Shown here piece by piece: positions 54,502 to 63,054 of a stretch of DNA of 64,000 nt (position 1 is the stretch's first letter; each line of letters starts with the position of its first letter). The DNA is from Butyrivibrio proteoclasticus B316 (lineage in GTDB: Bacteria > Bacillota > Clostridia > Lachnospirales > Lachnospiraceae). The notes below the pieces were generated by a model. The model did not search any database, was not told the DNA's origin, and saw nothing but the letters and a program-made list of their open reading frames with translations. The translations under genes were made by a program, and so were the position numbers. Location of the stretch: positions 526,441 through 590,440 of the forward strand of contig NC_014387.1 of the NCBI RefSeq assembly GCF_000145035.1, read 5' to 3'.

Positions 54502-56964
54502 ATGAAGAAGGATTTTCATAAGGCTTCATTGTACATTGTTATTTTCGTGTTCACCATCTTTTTGTTTGTGGTTGCTGCCTTTGGCGCACGAATACCTGAG
54601 AAGGCAGATAATTATTTACACATAACAGAAGTATGTATAAAAAATGATGTAAATGCACATGATGATTGTGGAAGATATGGAGCAGATTACATAGAGTTGT
54701 ATAATAGCTCAAGTGAAGAAATGGACTTAAGTGGATATTATTTATCCGATGATGCTAGCAATATTCGGAAATGCGAGTTGGACAATATATCCATAAGACC
54801 TGGAGAAGCAATTATTGTATGGAGCGCCCCAAGCGGAGATTATGAAACTTGCCGAGATAGTTATGTTAGTCGAGATGTATATCAGACTTTTTTTGCGTTA
54901 AGTGGCGGAGAGAAAGTCATTTTGTCTAAAGACAATGAAGTTGTGGATTATGTAGGGATTCCTCAGCACATTCCTGATGGGAAAGTATATGCATGTTTAA
55001 AGGACGATTATGAAAAATTTAGCGTTATGAATCCGTCTCCATATCAAGTACTGGAATCTTATGAAGAATATAGAATAGATTCTTCTATTAATCCGAGATT
55101 CTCAGTTGAGAGTGGGTGGTATTCAGAGCCTTTTTATCTAAAACTAGGTTGTAAGTCTGGAAAAATCTACTATACGACTGACGGAAGTGAGCCAGATGAA
55201 AACTCAAAAGAGTATACAGGAAGCATTTTAATCGATAATAGATCCGAAGAGGAAAATATATATGCTAGTATTGGACAGATATCGATTAATAATGATTATC
55301 TTCCTGAGACTCCGGTAGATAAAGGCACAGTAGTCAAAGCTGTTGTGATTAAAAATGGTGTGAGAAGTCAAACGATATCACATACATATTTTGTCGGTCT
55401 TAGTGATAAATTGGCATATAGAGAGTTGCCTGTAATGGAAATTACAGTAGATCCAGCTGCGCTTTTTGATCATTATAATGGAATTTATGTAAAAGGTAGT
55501 GTATACGACGTATATGCAGCTAAATATGACGTGTCTGATTTGCCATTTATGGTGCTCAATGCGCATATGAATTATTCTCAAGAAGATAGGGGCTGGGAAA
55601 GATTAGCCAATATAGAATATTTTAATAGTAATCATGAATATGTTTTTGATCAGAGGATAGGTATACGTATTCATGGAGGTTGGTCTACATCCTTTAATCA
55701 AAAAAGTTTTAATTTATATGCTAGAGAAGAATATGATGGGAATGATTCATTTCTATATGATTTCTTTGGCAGGTCATATAATAAATTGATGCTGAGGTCT
55801 GGAGGATATAGAGATACCTATTATACCAAGATGAGAGATGTACTTAATCAGAGATTGGTTGAGGATAGGCTAATAGGTACGCAGAAGGGAATGCCTTGTG
55901 TGGTATTTATTAATGGCGAGTATTGGGGATTATATAATCTCCAGGAGAATATTGGAAGCAGTTATGTGGCCGAGAATTATGATGTTGATTACAATAACAT
56001 AGCTATTATAAAAAATGGCACATCTAATATTATAGGGGATGCTATAGACTCATATTCTGAATTGCAGGAGTATGCACAAAAAAATGATTTAAAAAATGAT
56101 GACAATTATAAATACATAGAAAGTCATATTGATATTCAAAGTTATATTGATTATATGGCATTTGAAATATATGTTGCTAATTGCGATTCCATAGGTAATA
56201 ACTATTCACACTGGCGGACGATTGTTCCTGAAAAAGGTGAATATGGAGATTGTAAGTGGAGATATTTGATTTATGATACTGATGATTCGGCAGGAATGGT
56301 TGTAAATCTATCTCAGGCTCATACCAATTCCTTTATAGACGGTCATTGGTCAGTAACACCTTTAGGTGAATATGGAGATCCTTTTTTTGGAGCGCTCATA
56401 CAGAATGAAGGATTTAAACAGAGATTTGTTACAACATTTATGGATTTGGCTAATAATAATTTTAGGTATGAGAAAGTGTCTGAAATTATTACAGAAATGG
56501 CAAATGAGTATAGATATGGGGTAATTGCATCTCAGAATAGATTCAGAGGACAGTATAAAGCTCCAGATTATTCTATAGATGAAATGTATGATGGTGTATA
56601 CGATGAGACTTTGTTTGATGCAGATGTTCAGGTTATAGATGATTTTTTTAGAGAACGATATCAATATATAGTAGAATACTTGAAGACTGAGCTTCAATTG
56701 AATGGGGATCTTCATGAGTTGACTTTATATATTTCAGACCCGGAGCATTGCAGCGTTTCACTAAATACTATTTCGAATGTTGAACATGGTTTGACGTGGA
56801 AATATTATTCGGATTATCCGATAACTCTAAAATGTGAGCCGGTAAGTGGATATAGATTCATTGGTTGGGCAGATGAAACTGGAAATATTATATCTGAAGA
56901 ACCTGAATTATCTATGACGCTTGAAAAAGATCAGATACTCATTGCGAGGATAGACGTGAACTAA
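54502..56964 (+). CDS. CotH-family kinase-like surface protein with lamin-tail domain
   Basis: An 820-residue exported protein. Domains: membrane anchor or signal (about 8-30), a lamin-tail (LTD) domain (about 35-165, NDVNAHDDCGRYGADYIELYNSS), a chitobiase-type C-terminal domain (about 205-295, GKIYYTTDGSEPDEN), a CotH domain (about 310-710: IGIRIHGGWSTSFNQKSFNLY, KMRDVLNQRL, VFINGEYWGLYNLQENI, WRYLIYDTDDS) and a final beta-rich repeat (RFIGWADETGN). Spore-coat CotH is an atypical protein kinase, and the aspartate pair in YDTDDS fits its metal site. It follows DUF4956 without a gap. The target protein or glycan is unknown. Confidence 0.85.
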   Translation: MKKDFHKASLYIVIFVFTIFLFVVAAFGARIPEKADNYLHITEVCIKNDVNAHDDCGRYGADYIELYNSSSEEMDLSGYYLSDDASNIRKCELDNISIRPGEAIIVWSAPSGDYETCRDSYVSRDVYQTFFALSGGEKVILSKDNEVVDYVGIPQHIPDGKVYACLKDDYEKFSVMNPSPYQVLESYEEYRIDSSINPRFSVESGWYSEPFYLKLGCKSGKIYYTTDGSEPDENSKEYTGSILIDNRSEEENIYASIGQISINNDYLPETPVDKGTVVKAVVIKNGVRSQTISHTYFVGLSDKLAYRELPVMEITVDPAALFDHYNGIYVKGSVYDVYAAKYDVSDLPFMVLNAHMNYSQEDRGWERLANIEYFNSNHEYVFDQRIGIRIHGGWSTSFNQKSFNLYAREEYDGNDSFLYDFFGRSYNKLMLRSGGYRDTYYTKMRDVLNQRLVEDRLIGTQKGMPCVVFINGEYWGLYNLQENIGSSYVAENYDVDYNNIAIIKNGTSNIIGDAIDSYSELQEYAQKNDLKNDDNYKYIESHIDIQSYIDYMAFEIYVANCDSIGNNYSHWRTIVPEKGEYGDCKWRYLIYDTDDSAGMVVNLSQAHTNSFIDGHWSVTPLGEYGDPFFGALIQNEGFKQRFVTTFMDLANNNFRYEKVSEIITEMANEYRYGVIASQNRFRGQYKAPDYSIDEMYDGVYDETLFDADVQVIDDFFRERYQYIVEYLKTELQLNGDLHELTLYISDPEHCSVSLNTISNVEHGLTWKYYSDYPITLKCEPVSGYRFIGWADETGNIISEEPELSMTLEKDQILIARIDVN

Positions 56965-57023
56965 TGAATCAGACGTTGATGCCAGAGTAAGATCTGTAAC
57001 ATGTGGAGATATAGAAAAACAAA

Positions 57024-57725
57024 ATGATAAAATTACAGATTGGTTCAAACAATAAAATATTAGTCATAGCACCACACCCGGATGATGAGACCTATGGCTG
57101 TGGAGGAGTTTTATCGATATACAAGGGACAATGCGATGTTGTGCTTCTGGCCTACGGCGAGACTGGGAATCCCAATTGGACCAAGGACAGAACCCTTCGG
57201 GTAAGACGAGAAGAATTCCGAACTGCTATGAAGATGGCTGGTGCTACAATTGTAGCTGAATTTGGAATTGCCAATAGGAGAGTTTCTGAGAACCTTGGAC
57301 AGATAACCAATTTTGATTATTCTAAGTATGATTATATTTTTGTTCCTAACAGGAAGGACAAACATGGTGATCATAGCTGTGTACTGCGTGCGTTGAGGAA
57401 ATCCAAGACACTCAAAAAGGGTGTCACGATACTACAATATGAGATGTGGGGAGCATTGTCAGATGCGACTCATTATCTGGATATATCAGATGTAATTGAT
57501 GAGAAAGAAAAGCTGATGCTCTGCTACAAGAGCCAGGAAGAACGACTTCCGTATTGTGACAGAATTAAGGCAAGAGATTATTACAAGGCTCTTGAGACCT
57601 ATGATAAGAAATGCCAGTATGCTGAATTGTTTTATTTGGAGCCATCAGGAATTGCAAGGCTTGGTGCTAATGTGAAAGATGCTATTAGGCATTGGAGTAA
57701 AGACATAGCTGTCAGATTTAGGTGA
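57024..57725 (+). CDS. PIG-L family sugar N-deacetylase
   Basis: A 233-residue zinc-dependent deacetylase of the GlcNAc-PI de-N-acetylase (LmbE/PIG-L) family. The signature ILVIAPHPDDETYGCGG (residues 11-27, the zinc ligands HPDDE) and the second metal site in DKHGDHSCVLRAL (about 112-124) are both present. It should remove an N-acetyl group from a sugar in the cytosol. From here the DNA is visibly less AT-rich than the 50 kb before. The next gene starts 6 bases after the stop. Confidence 0.85.
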   Translation: MIKLQIGSNNKILVIAPHPDDETYGCGGVLSIYKGQCDVVLLAYGETGNPNWTKDRTLRVRREEFRTAMKMAGATIVAEFGIANRRVSENLGQITNFDYSKYDYIFVPNRKDKHGDHSCVLRALRKSKTLKKGVTILQYEMWGALSDATHYLDISDVIDEKEKLMLCYKSQEERLPYCDRIKARDYYKALETYDKKCQYAELFYLEPSGIARLGANVKDAIRHWSKDIAVRFR

Positions 57726-57731
57726 AGCGAT

Positions 57732-58694
57732 ATGAGTGATTTGATATCAATTGTAGTGCCTTCCTATAATGTGGAGGACTATATAGACAAATGTGTAGAC
57801 AGTATTTGTCATCAGAATTATGAGAATATTGAAATTATTTTGGTTGATGATGGAGCAACGGATGGAACCGGTACTAAGTGTGATGAATGGGCTGGGCGCA
57901 ATGCTAGGATTCAGGTAATCCATCAGGAAAATCAGGGACTTTCTGGGGCGAGGAACGCTGGAATCAGAGCATCTAAGGGTAAGTATATATCTTTTATCGA
58001 TTCTGACGACATGATAGCACCTGACTATGTATCTACGTTGTATAGCTGTATTACAGAAAATGGCACGAGAATGGCTCAGGGCTTATCCAAGAACTTTTTT
58101 AAGGAAGAGGATATAGCTGGTTTTGTCAGCCGTGATGACCGCAGAGTGGTCTCTGGCTATGACATGTGCAAGACTCTTATGAGTGAGTACAAGATGGGCT
58201 GGGGCATTGTCATGACCAAGATGTTCGAAAAGAGCTTATTCGATGAGCTGGAGTTCCCACTTGGTCATATTCACGAGGATGAGTACCTGGTATATAAGCT
58301 GTACTGGAATGCCGGTCAAGTGGCGCTTACAGATAAGATAGTTTATTACTATAGGTCCAAGAGAAAAGGAAGCATCACACATTCTGGCTATAGCCTGAAT
58401 CACCTAGATGCGGTGTATGCAAGGCAGGAGAGATGTGAGTTTTTCAAGGATCTTGGGGAAAAAGAGCTGTATCAGCTGGCCAAGCTTGGTTTATGCACAA
58501 CTGAGATAGAGAATCTCAAGAAATTAAAGGAATCAGATGTTGAGGACAAGGATAGCTATATTGATAAGATAGAGCAAGACCTCAGGGCGAATCTGAAAGA
58601 AATCTGGAAAGCGGAGCATATCAGTGCCAAGAAGAAGGTTTCTCTTTGGATGGCGAGGTATATGCCGGGACTTAAGGGAATTCTGAAAAAGTAG
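57732..58694 (+). CDS. Family 2 glycosyltransferase
   Basis: A 320-residue GT2 enzyme of the capsule or teichoic-acid type: ISIVVPSYNVEDYIDKCVDSI, IILVDDGATDGT, NQGLSGARNAGIRASKGKYISFIDSDD (DxD about residue 90). It carries HIHEDEYLVYKLYWNAG, the ED-type catalytic base region frequent in this group. It starts six bases after the PIG-L deacetylase with GGTGAAG, so the deacetylated sugar may be its product or substrate. Confidence 0.88.
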   Translation: MSDLISIVVPSYNVEDYIDKCVDSICHQNYENIEIILVDDGATDGTGTKCDEWAGRNARIQVIHQENQGLSGARNAGIRASKGKYISFIDSDDMIAPDYVSTLYSCITENGTRMAQGLSKNFFKEEDIAGFVSRDDRRVVSGYDMCKTLMSEYKMGWGIVMTKMFEKSLFDELEFPLGHIHEDEYLVYKLYWNAGQVALTDKIVYYYRSKRKGSITHSGYSLNHLDAVYARQERCEFFKDLGEKELYQLAKLGLCTTEIENLKKLKESDVEDKDSYIDKIEQDLRANLKEIWKAEHISAKKKVSLWMARYMPGLKGILKK

Positions 58695-58764
58695 TGTTAT
58701 GTAATCTTTAATTATTTTAGTGAGAATAATTCATTGCATGTAGTAAATAGTAAGGGGCAATGGC

Positions 58765-59889
58765 ATGAAGAAAGTTCTTCATTTACTTAGTGGCGGAGGC
58801 GCCGGAGGAATAGAGGTTTTGTGCGAGCAGATAGGGCTTCGCGGAGAGTACTGCCATGAGTTTTGCTTTCTCTTTTCTGCAGGGATTATTGCTGACAGGA
58901 TGAAAGAGAAGGGGATAACTACATATGACCTGAGCAGTGAAGGTTTTATGGGGAAGCGTAGTCGCCTTAAGGAGACTTTTCTTGAGGGTGGTTACGATGC
59001 GGTCGTAGTGCATCATGAGGGTGTTAAGATTTATTATCTGTATGAGATGCTCATCAGGCTTGCAGAAAGAGAAAAGCTCCTGGAAGTGACCTTTATTAAG
59101 TATCTCCACTGCGCTTTTGATGAGGGTGTGTTTTATACAGGAAACTGGATTGAGGACAGAATTCATCATTTTATGCTGGGCAGGACCTTAAATGATTCTG
59201 ATCATATTGTTGCGGTGTCTGAATTTGCAAGAGATTCCTATGTTGATGAGTATGGCATAGATGGAGCAAAAATCAAGGTAGTATATAACGGGATAGATGT
59301 GACAAAGAGTGCTTTCAGAGAAAAAACAGATAGCCTTGGTGCTGAGGATGCGAGTCGCGATAGTAGTCACCTTCTGTACATTGGTAGGGTGGTTCAGGAA
59401 AAGGGCCTGGAAGTTTTATTAAGGGCAATGGCTCTTTTGAAGGACAGGGGAGTTAAAACTCAGCTTGATATACTGGGTGATGGCGATGCAAGGACATCTC
59501 TTGAGAAGCTATCTACAGATCTTGGAATTTCCCAAAACGTGGTTTTCCATGGAGTTGTAATGGAAAAAGAGGTTTATTATAAGGCGGCAGGTATATTTGT
59601 ATATCCATCAACCTGTCTTGAGGCCTTTGGAATTTCTGTTATTGAGGCAATGAATGAAGGGCTTGTATGTATTGCATCCAGAATAGGTGGAATTCCGGAG
59701 ATCATGAGTGATGATTCGCAGGGGATTTTGTTTGAGGCAGGTAGTGTTGGTGCTCTGGCTGATGCCATTGTGGAAGCGCAGAGGAGATGCAGTGCCGATT
59801 TTTATGAGGATTATCGCGAAAAGATAATAGAGCGAGCAGCTGAGTTTGACATTGAAAAATCAGTCGGTGAATTAGAAGTGCTGATATAA
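58765..59889 (+). CDS. Family 4 glycosyltransferase
   Basis: A 374-residue GT-B enzyme with canonical order: VLHLLSGGGAGGIEVLCEQIG at the start (glycine loop of the acceptor domain), DHIVAVSEFARDSYVDEYG, then the donor domain SHLLYIGRVVQEKGLEVLLRAM, DILGDGDARTSLEKL and the EX7E motif in CLEAFGISVIEAMNEG. It is separated from its neighbours by gaps of about 70 and 63 bases, in which I see no convincing promoter or terminator. Confidence 0.88.
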   Translation: MKKVLHLLSGGGAGGIEVLCEQIGLRGEYCHEFCFLFSAGIIADRMKEKGITTYDLSSEGFMGKRSRLKETFLEGGYDAVVVHHEGVKIYYLYEMLIRLAEREKLLEVTFIKYLHCAFDEGVFYTGNWIEDRIHHFMLGRTLNDSDHIVAVSEFARDSYVDEYGIDGAKIKVVYNGIDVTKSAFREKTDSLGAEDASRDSSHLLYIGRVVQEKGLEVLLRAMALLKDRGVKTQLDILGDGDARTSLEKLSTDLGISQNVVFHGVVMEKEVYYKAAGIFVYPSTCLEAFGISVIEAMNEGLVCIASRIGGIPEIMSDDSQGILFEAGSVGALADAIVEAQRRCSADFYEDYREKIIERAAEFDIEKSVGELEVLI

Positions 59890-59952
59890 ATCGATGCTAA
59901 ATATGAAAAAGAATCGTGTATAAAGTGTCGAGAATAATTTGGATAGTGATGT

Positions 59953-60933
59953 ATGGAAAAAACTAGAAATGAGCTGATTTCGGTGGTAGTGCCGATTTAC
60001 AATGCTGAAAAGTACATAAGAAGATGCGTGGATAGTATCCTTGCTCAGAGTTACAGTAATCTTGAGGTGATTCTGGTGGATGATGGTTCAACGGATTCAA
60101 CACCTGGAATACTGGATGAATATGCTGAGGTTGATGAGAGAGTTAAGGTTATCCACAAGAAAAATGTTGGACATGCTCATTCCAGAAACAGGGGACTTGA
60201 GGCTGCTACAGGCGTATTTATCACCTTTATGGACTGTGACGACTACATGTATCCAGATTTTATGGAAAAGATGTATGGCGCAATCTGCGTTGATGACTCT
60301 GATCTTGCCTGCTGCTCTTTTAATTATGTGGATGAGCAGGGCCAGAAGCTGGGATGGAGCGAACCAGAACTTGAGAGGGTTAGAGTTAGTTCTATAGAAG
60401 CCCAGAAGGACTTCCTCACAAAGGTTAAGATTGAAGGCTTTTCCTGGAATAAGCTTGTTAGAAGGAGCATTTTGATAGATGGTGAAATCAGATATCCTGA
60501 GGATCAGAAGGCTTTTGTTGATATGTTCCTTTGGTTTAGGGCGATTTCGGCTTGTAAAGCTGTCAGCTATGTGTCTGATAAGCTATATAATTATTATCAG
60601 ATGTCAGGTTCTGTAATACATACTATTAATGACGAGAAAATGGGTAATTATAGGACTACTCTTGGAAATATCAGAGGAATGGCCCATGAAAACGGCCTCG
60701 TGGCGGAAGGTGATTACTATGCATCTGCACGTATGCTGAGTCAGGTTATAGATCAGATCAAGCTTGATGTGAAGTCTGGCTTTAAATGTGGCTTCTGGCA
60801 TAAGTTTAAGTGGGATGAACTATTCCTGATGGATAAGAGAGAAACGCTTCAAGCTATCTTTTCTCAGGAGAATGGTGGTTCTAAATTAAAGACCAGATTG
60901 AAAATGATGATGGTTAAATTATATATGAAATAG
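59953..60933 (+). CDS. Family 2 glycosyltransferase
   Basis: A 326-residue GT2 enzyme: ISVVVPIYNAEKYIRRCVDSI, VILVDDGSTDSTPGIL, VGHAHSRNRGLEAATGVFITFMDCDDYM (DxD about 95). It closes with a basic amphipathic tail (KLKTRLKMMMVKLYMK). It is the last gene of the forward run; a hairpin terminator follows its stop by about ten bases. Substrates are unknown. Confidence 0.88.
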   Translation: MEKTRNELISVVVPIYNAEKYIRRCVDSILAQSYSNLEVILVDDGSTDSTPGILDEYAEVDERVKVIHKKNVGHAHSRNRGLEAATGVFITFMDCDDYMYPDFMEKMYGAICVDDSDLACCSFNYVDEQGQKLGWSEPELERVRVSSIEAQKDFLTKVKIEGFSWNKLVRRSILIDGEIRYPEDQKAFVDMFLWFRAISACKAVSYVSDKLYNYYQMSGSVIHTINDEKMGNYRTTLGNIRGMAHENGLVAEGDYYASARMLSQVIDQIKLDVKSGFKCGFWHKFKWDELFLMDKRETLQAIFSQENGGSKLKTRLKMMMVKLYMK

Positions 60934-60942
60934 CTGATAAAA

Positions 60943-60985
60943 AGCGCACAGCCATGCATTAAACGTGACTGTGCGCTATGTTTTT
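60943..60985. terminator. Bidirectional Rho-independent terminator
   Basis: A perfect 9-bp stem, AGCGCACAG (60943-60951) with CTGTGCGCT (60969-60977), loosely extended towards the loop, and a T-run (60981-60985) on the + side. On the other strand an A-run just before it (60939-60943) gives T residues for the minus-strand message. It lies between convergent genes, ends the forward run and probably serves both. It overlaps the last codon of the minus gene slightly. Confidence 0.8.
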
Positions 60986-62882
60986 ATTCTTTTACCGTGG
61001 AAGATAGATGCAAATACATTCCCACAAGTGTAGGCATGATGTAGAACACGGCCCAGGAATACCTTGGTTGATCCTTGATCATTGGTGCCAGGAAAATGAA
61101 GGCAATGCATAGCCACACAGGTACAAAGGTAATAAGGTATCTGCCAAGCTTCTTATTTGTCATAAACAGCATGATTGATAGCATTACAATTACGTACAGC
61201 GCCAGATTGTTAAGTGATGAGATGATTGGCAGGCTGTTAACCATACGATAGAAGCTGCATATCATGATGGGGAGACCCTGCATGGAATCAGGTACATAGA
61301 GCTGTAAATACTCGATAAGTTCTGGTGTTGTAATTCCTTTTCCTGCATCAACATCCTGATTGTAAACGATGTTGTCAAAATCAGGCATAAAGATGTAATA
61401 GCTCTGATTCCAGGTAGCTTCCACGTAGCACATTGGGTGCTTGAAGAACATCTTAAACCATGTCTTGAAATAGGTTTTTAGCTGCTCGTCGGTAGATTTG
61501 CTACGGAACAGACTCTTTACATTATCTGAGCAGTGAGGAGTGTATGCCTTTGCAAGCTTGTCGTATTCAATGATTCCGTCGATAGCTTCTCTTTCTGTTG
61601 CAGTTACTTCATCGCCATAGTCCCTTACGTATCTGGCTGTCTGCTGGAACAGGAATGAATATGCGTCCTTCTGCCTTTCGATTACGACGTTGTGACTTGC
61701 GATTACGGCCTGATCAGCTGCGTTAGACAGGAGAAGCGCAACAACCATAACTATGAATGGAAGAGGGCTGAATTTAGCCTTCTTTTTTACAATAAGGATT
61801 ATGTAAGTTATAACGAGAACTGCGCAGGTTGCATAGTAAATGTGAAGGCCGTTCTTCCTAAAGAGTGTCAGCATCATGGTTCCGGCGATCCATACGAGGA
61901 TGAGCTTGTAATCCTTTTTGATACTGAATGTGGTCTTGTGCTCTACAACAATTGTGATAAGGCAAAGTGCGATGATAACGTAGCCTATCATGTGAGGATA
62001 GTCCTTGATGGCCCAGGCTGCGTTGCCCATAAAGTAAGGAGTGCAGCAGTACAGGAAGAATACCAGAATGCGAAGCCACTTAGGTGTGTTCCATTTGCGC
62101 AGCATGACCTGTGTGTAAGCAAGAACCAGTGCCATGATAGCGGACTGGATGCAAACATAGATGAAAATGCCTACATTTCCGGTTCCAAAGAGAGCACGTC
62201 CCATGAGAACAAACTGGCTTGTGATCCAGGTGTGGAAGATGGGCTGTGCGTTGTCATATCTGTATATGCCAAAGTACTGATTGAGTTCGTACCAGTTATC
62301 TGCGCTGAGTGCTGCAGGATATCTCAATATCAGGTGTATTATCCATGAGAGATAGATAACAGCAAATGAAAAGAGCCATGGATGAGCGTGGTACCTGCGC
62401 TTGAGCCCAGTGAATCTGGTTGACTCCATAGCCGGATTAAATGATCCAAGTATGTAGTTAAGGCCTCTTATGATCAGTAAATACAGGTAATAGAAGCCAA
62501 ATAAGAAAATCAGATCTTTGATGAGATTAAACTTGGGTGTCCACAGTGATGACAGGGAATCTGAGTAAGCGAAGGCTCTGCCACCAACATACATAATGGA
62601 TAGGAATGCAGATAGAACCTTGTCACCCTTAATAGTTTCCAGCTTGTGCTCAGAATCCACAAGGAATCTGTAATAGATAAATGCCAGAGCACTGGCTATA
62701 ACAAGGATATAAAAGCCATTGCCAGCAAAGGTGCTATGGAGCTGTTCAAACAGTTTGAAGATAGCATTAATAGCGCCTCTTGTAATATGTGCTTCGTATG
62801 GGTCAGGTGTATCCAGAGTTATAAAGAATGCTGATGCAGTTAATAGTCCATATATAAAGGACTTGATATATTTTTTATTCAT
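60984..62882 (-). CDS. DUF6020-like polytopic membrane protein
   Basis: A 632-residue membrane protein on the minus strand, with about fourteen hydrophobic segments. A loop with SADNWYELNQYFGIYRYDNAQPIFHTWI (about residues 195-222) is characteristic of what I remember as DUF6020 proteins in Lachnospiraceae, and resembles the acidic loop of GT-C enzymes. A cytosolic or extracellular stretch (about 410-490) has many charged residues. The start ATG (62882) has AAGGAGC eleven bases upstream. It is convergent to the glycan run and divergent from the next gene. Function unknown; a glycan transferase role is a guess. Confidence 0.7.
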   Translation of the reverse strand: MNKKYIKSFIYGLLTASAFFITLDTPDPYEAHITRGAINAIFKLFEQLHSTFAGNGFYILVIASALAFIYYRFLVDSEHKLETIKGDKVLSAFLSIMYVGGRAFAYSDSLSSLWTPKFNLIKDLIFLFGFYYLYLLIIRGLNYILGSFNPAMESTRFTGLKRRYHAHPWLFSFAVIYLSWIIHLILRYPAALSADNWYELNQYFGIYRYDNAQPIFHTWITSQFVLMGRALFGTGNVGIFIYVCIQSAIMALVLAYTQVMLRKWNTPKWLRILVFFLYCCTPYFMGNAAWAIKDYPHMIGYVIIALCLITIVVEHKTTFSIKKDYKLILVWIAGTMMLTLFRKNGLHIYYATCAVLVITYIILIVKKKAKFSPLPFIVMVVALLLSNAADQAVIASHNVVIERQKDAYSFLFQQTARYVRDYGDEVTATEREAIDGIIEYDKLAKAYTPHCSDNVKSLFRSKSTDEQLKTYFKTWFKMFFKHPMCYVEATWNQSYYIFMPDFDNIVYNQDVDAGKGITTPELIEYLQLYVPDSMQGLPIMICSFYRMVNSLPIISSLNNLALYVIVMLSIMLFMTNKKLGRYLITFVPVWLCIAFIFLAPMIKDQPRYSWAVFYIMPTLVGMYLHLSSTVKE

Positions 62883-62924
62883 ATAGGAAAAAAGCTCCTT
62901 TTAGTATTCTAATAGCCATATATC

Positions 62925-63004
62925 AGTATACTTGATAAGCGTATAAAAAAGAAGTGGCTGAAGGCTTGATAATTGTGGCATGTATCGGCGAAAAACGATA
63001 TAAT
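62925..63004. promoter_or_regulatory. Divergent promoter region
   Basis: The 172-base space between the two divergent starts must hold promoters for both. On the + strand a perfect TATAAT lies at 62999-63004 with a weak -35 around 62977-62982 (TGGCAT, 16-base spacing). On the minus strand a TATACT (62925-62930) is a possible -10 without a good -35. I see no operator-like repeat apart from the short AGTATACT palindrome at 62925-62932. Confidence 0.4.
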
Positions 63005-63054
63005 TTAATGTGGTTTAGACTATGGAAAATGGGGAGAGGGATTTGAAAGGTCTG

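Noticed and set aside
61692..62348. A 218-codon open frame on the + strand
   Set aside because: It lies wholly inside the minus-strand membrane protein, is rich in Cys, and has no recognisable domain. It is a shadow of codon usage in the real gene.
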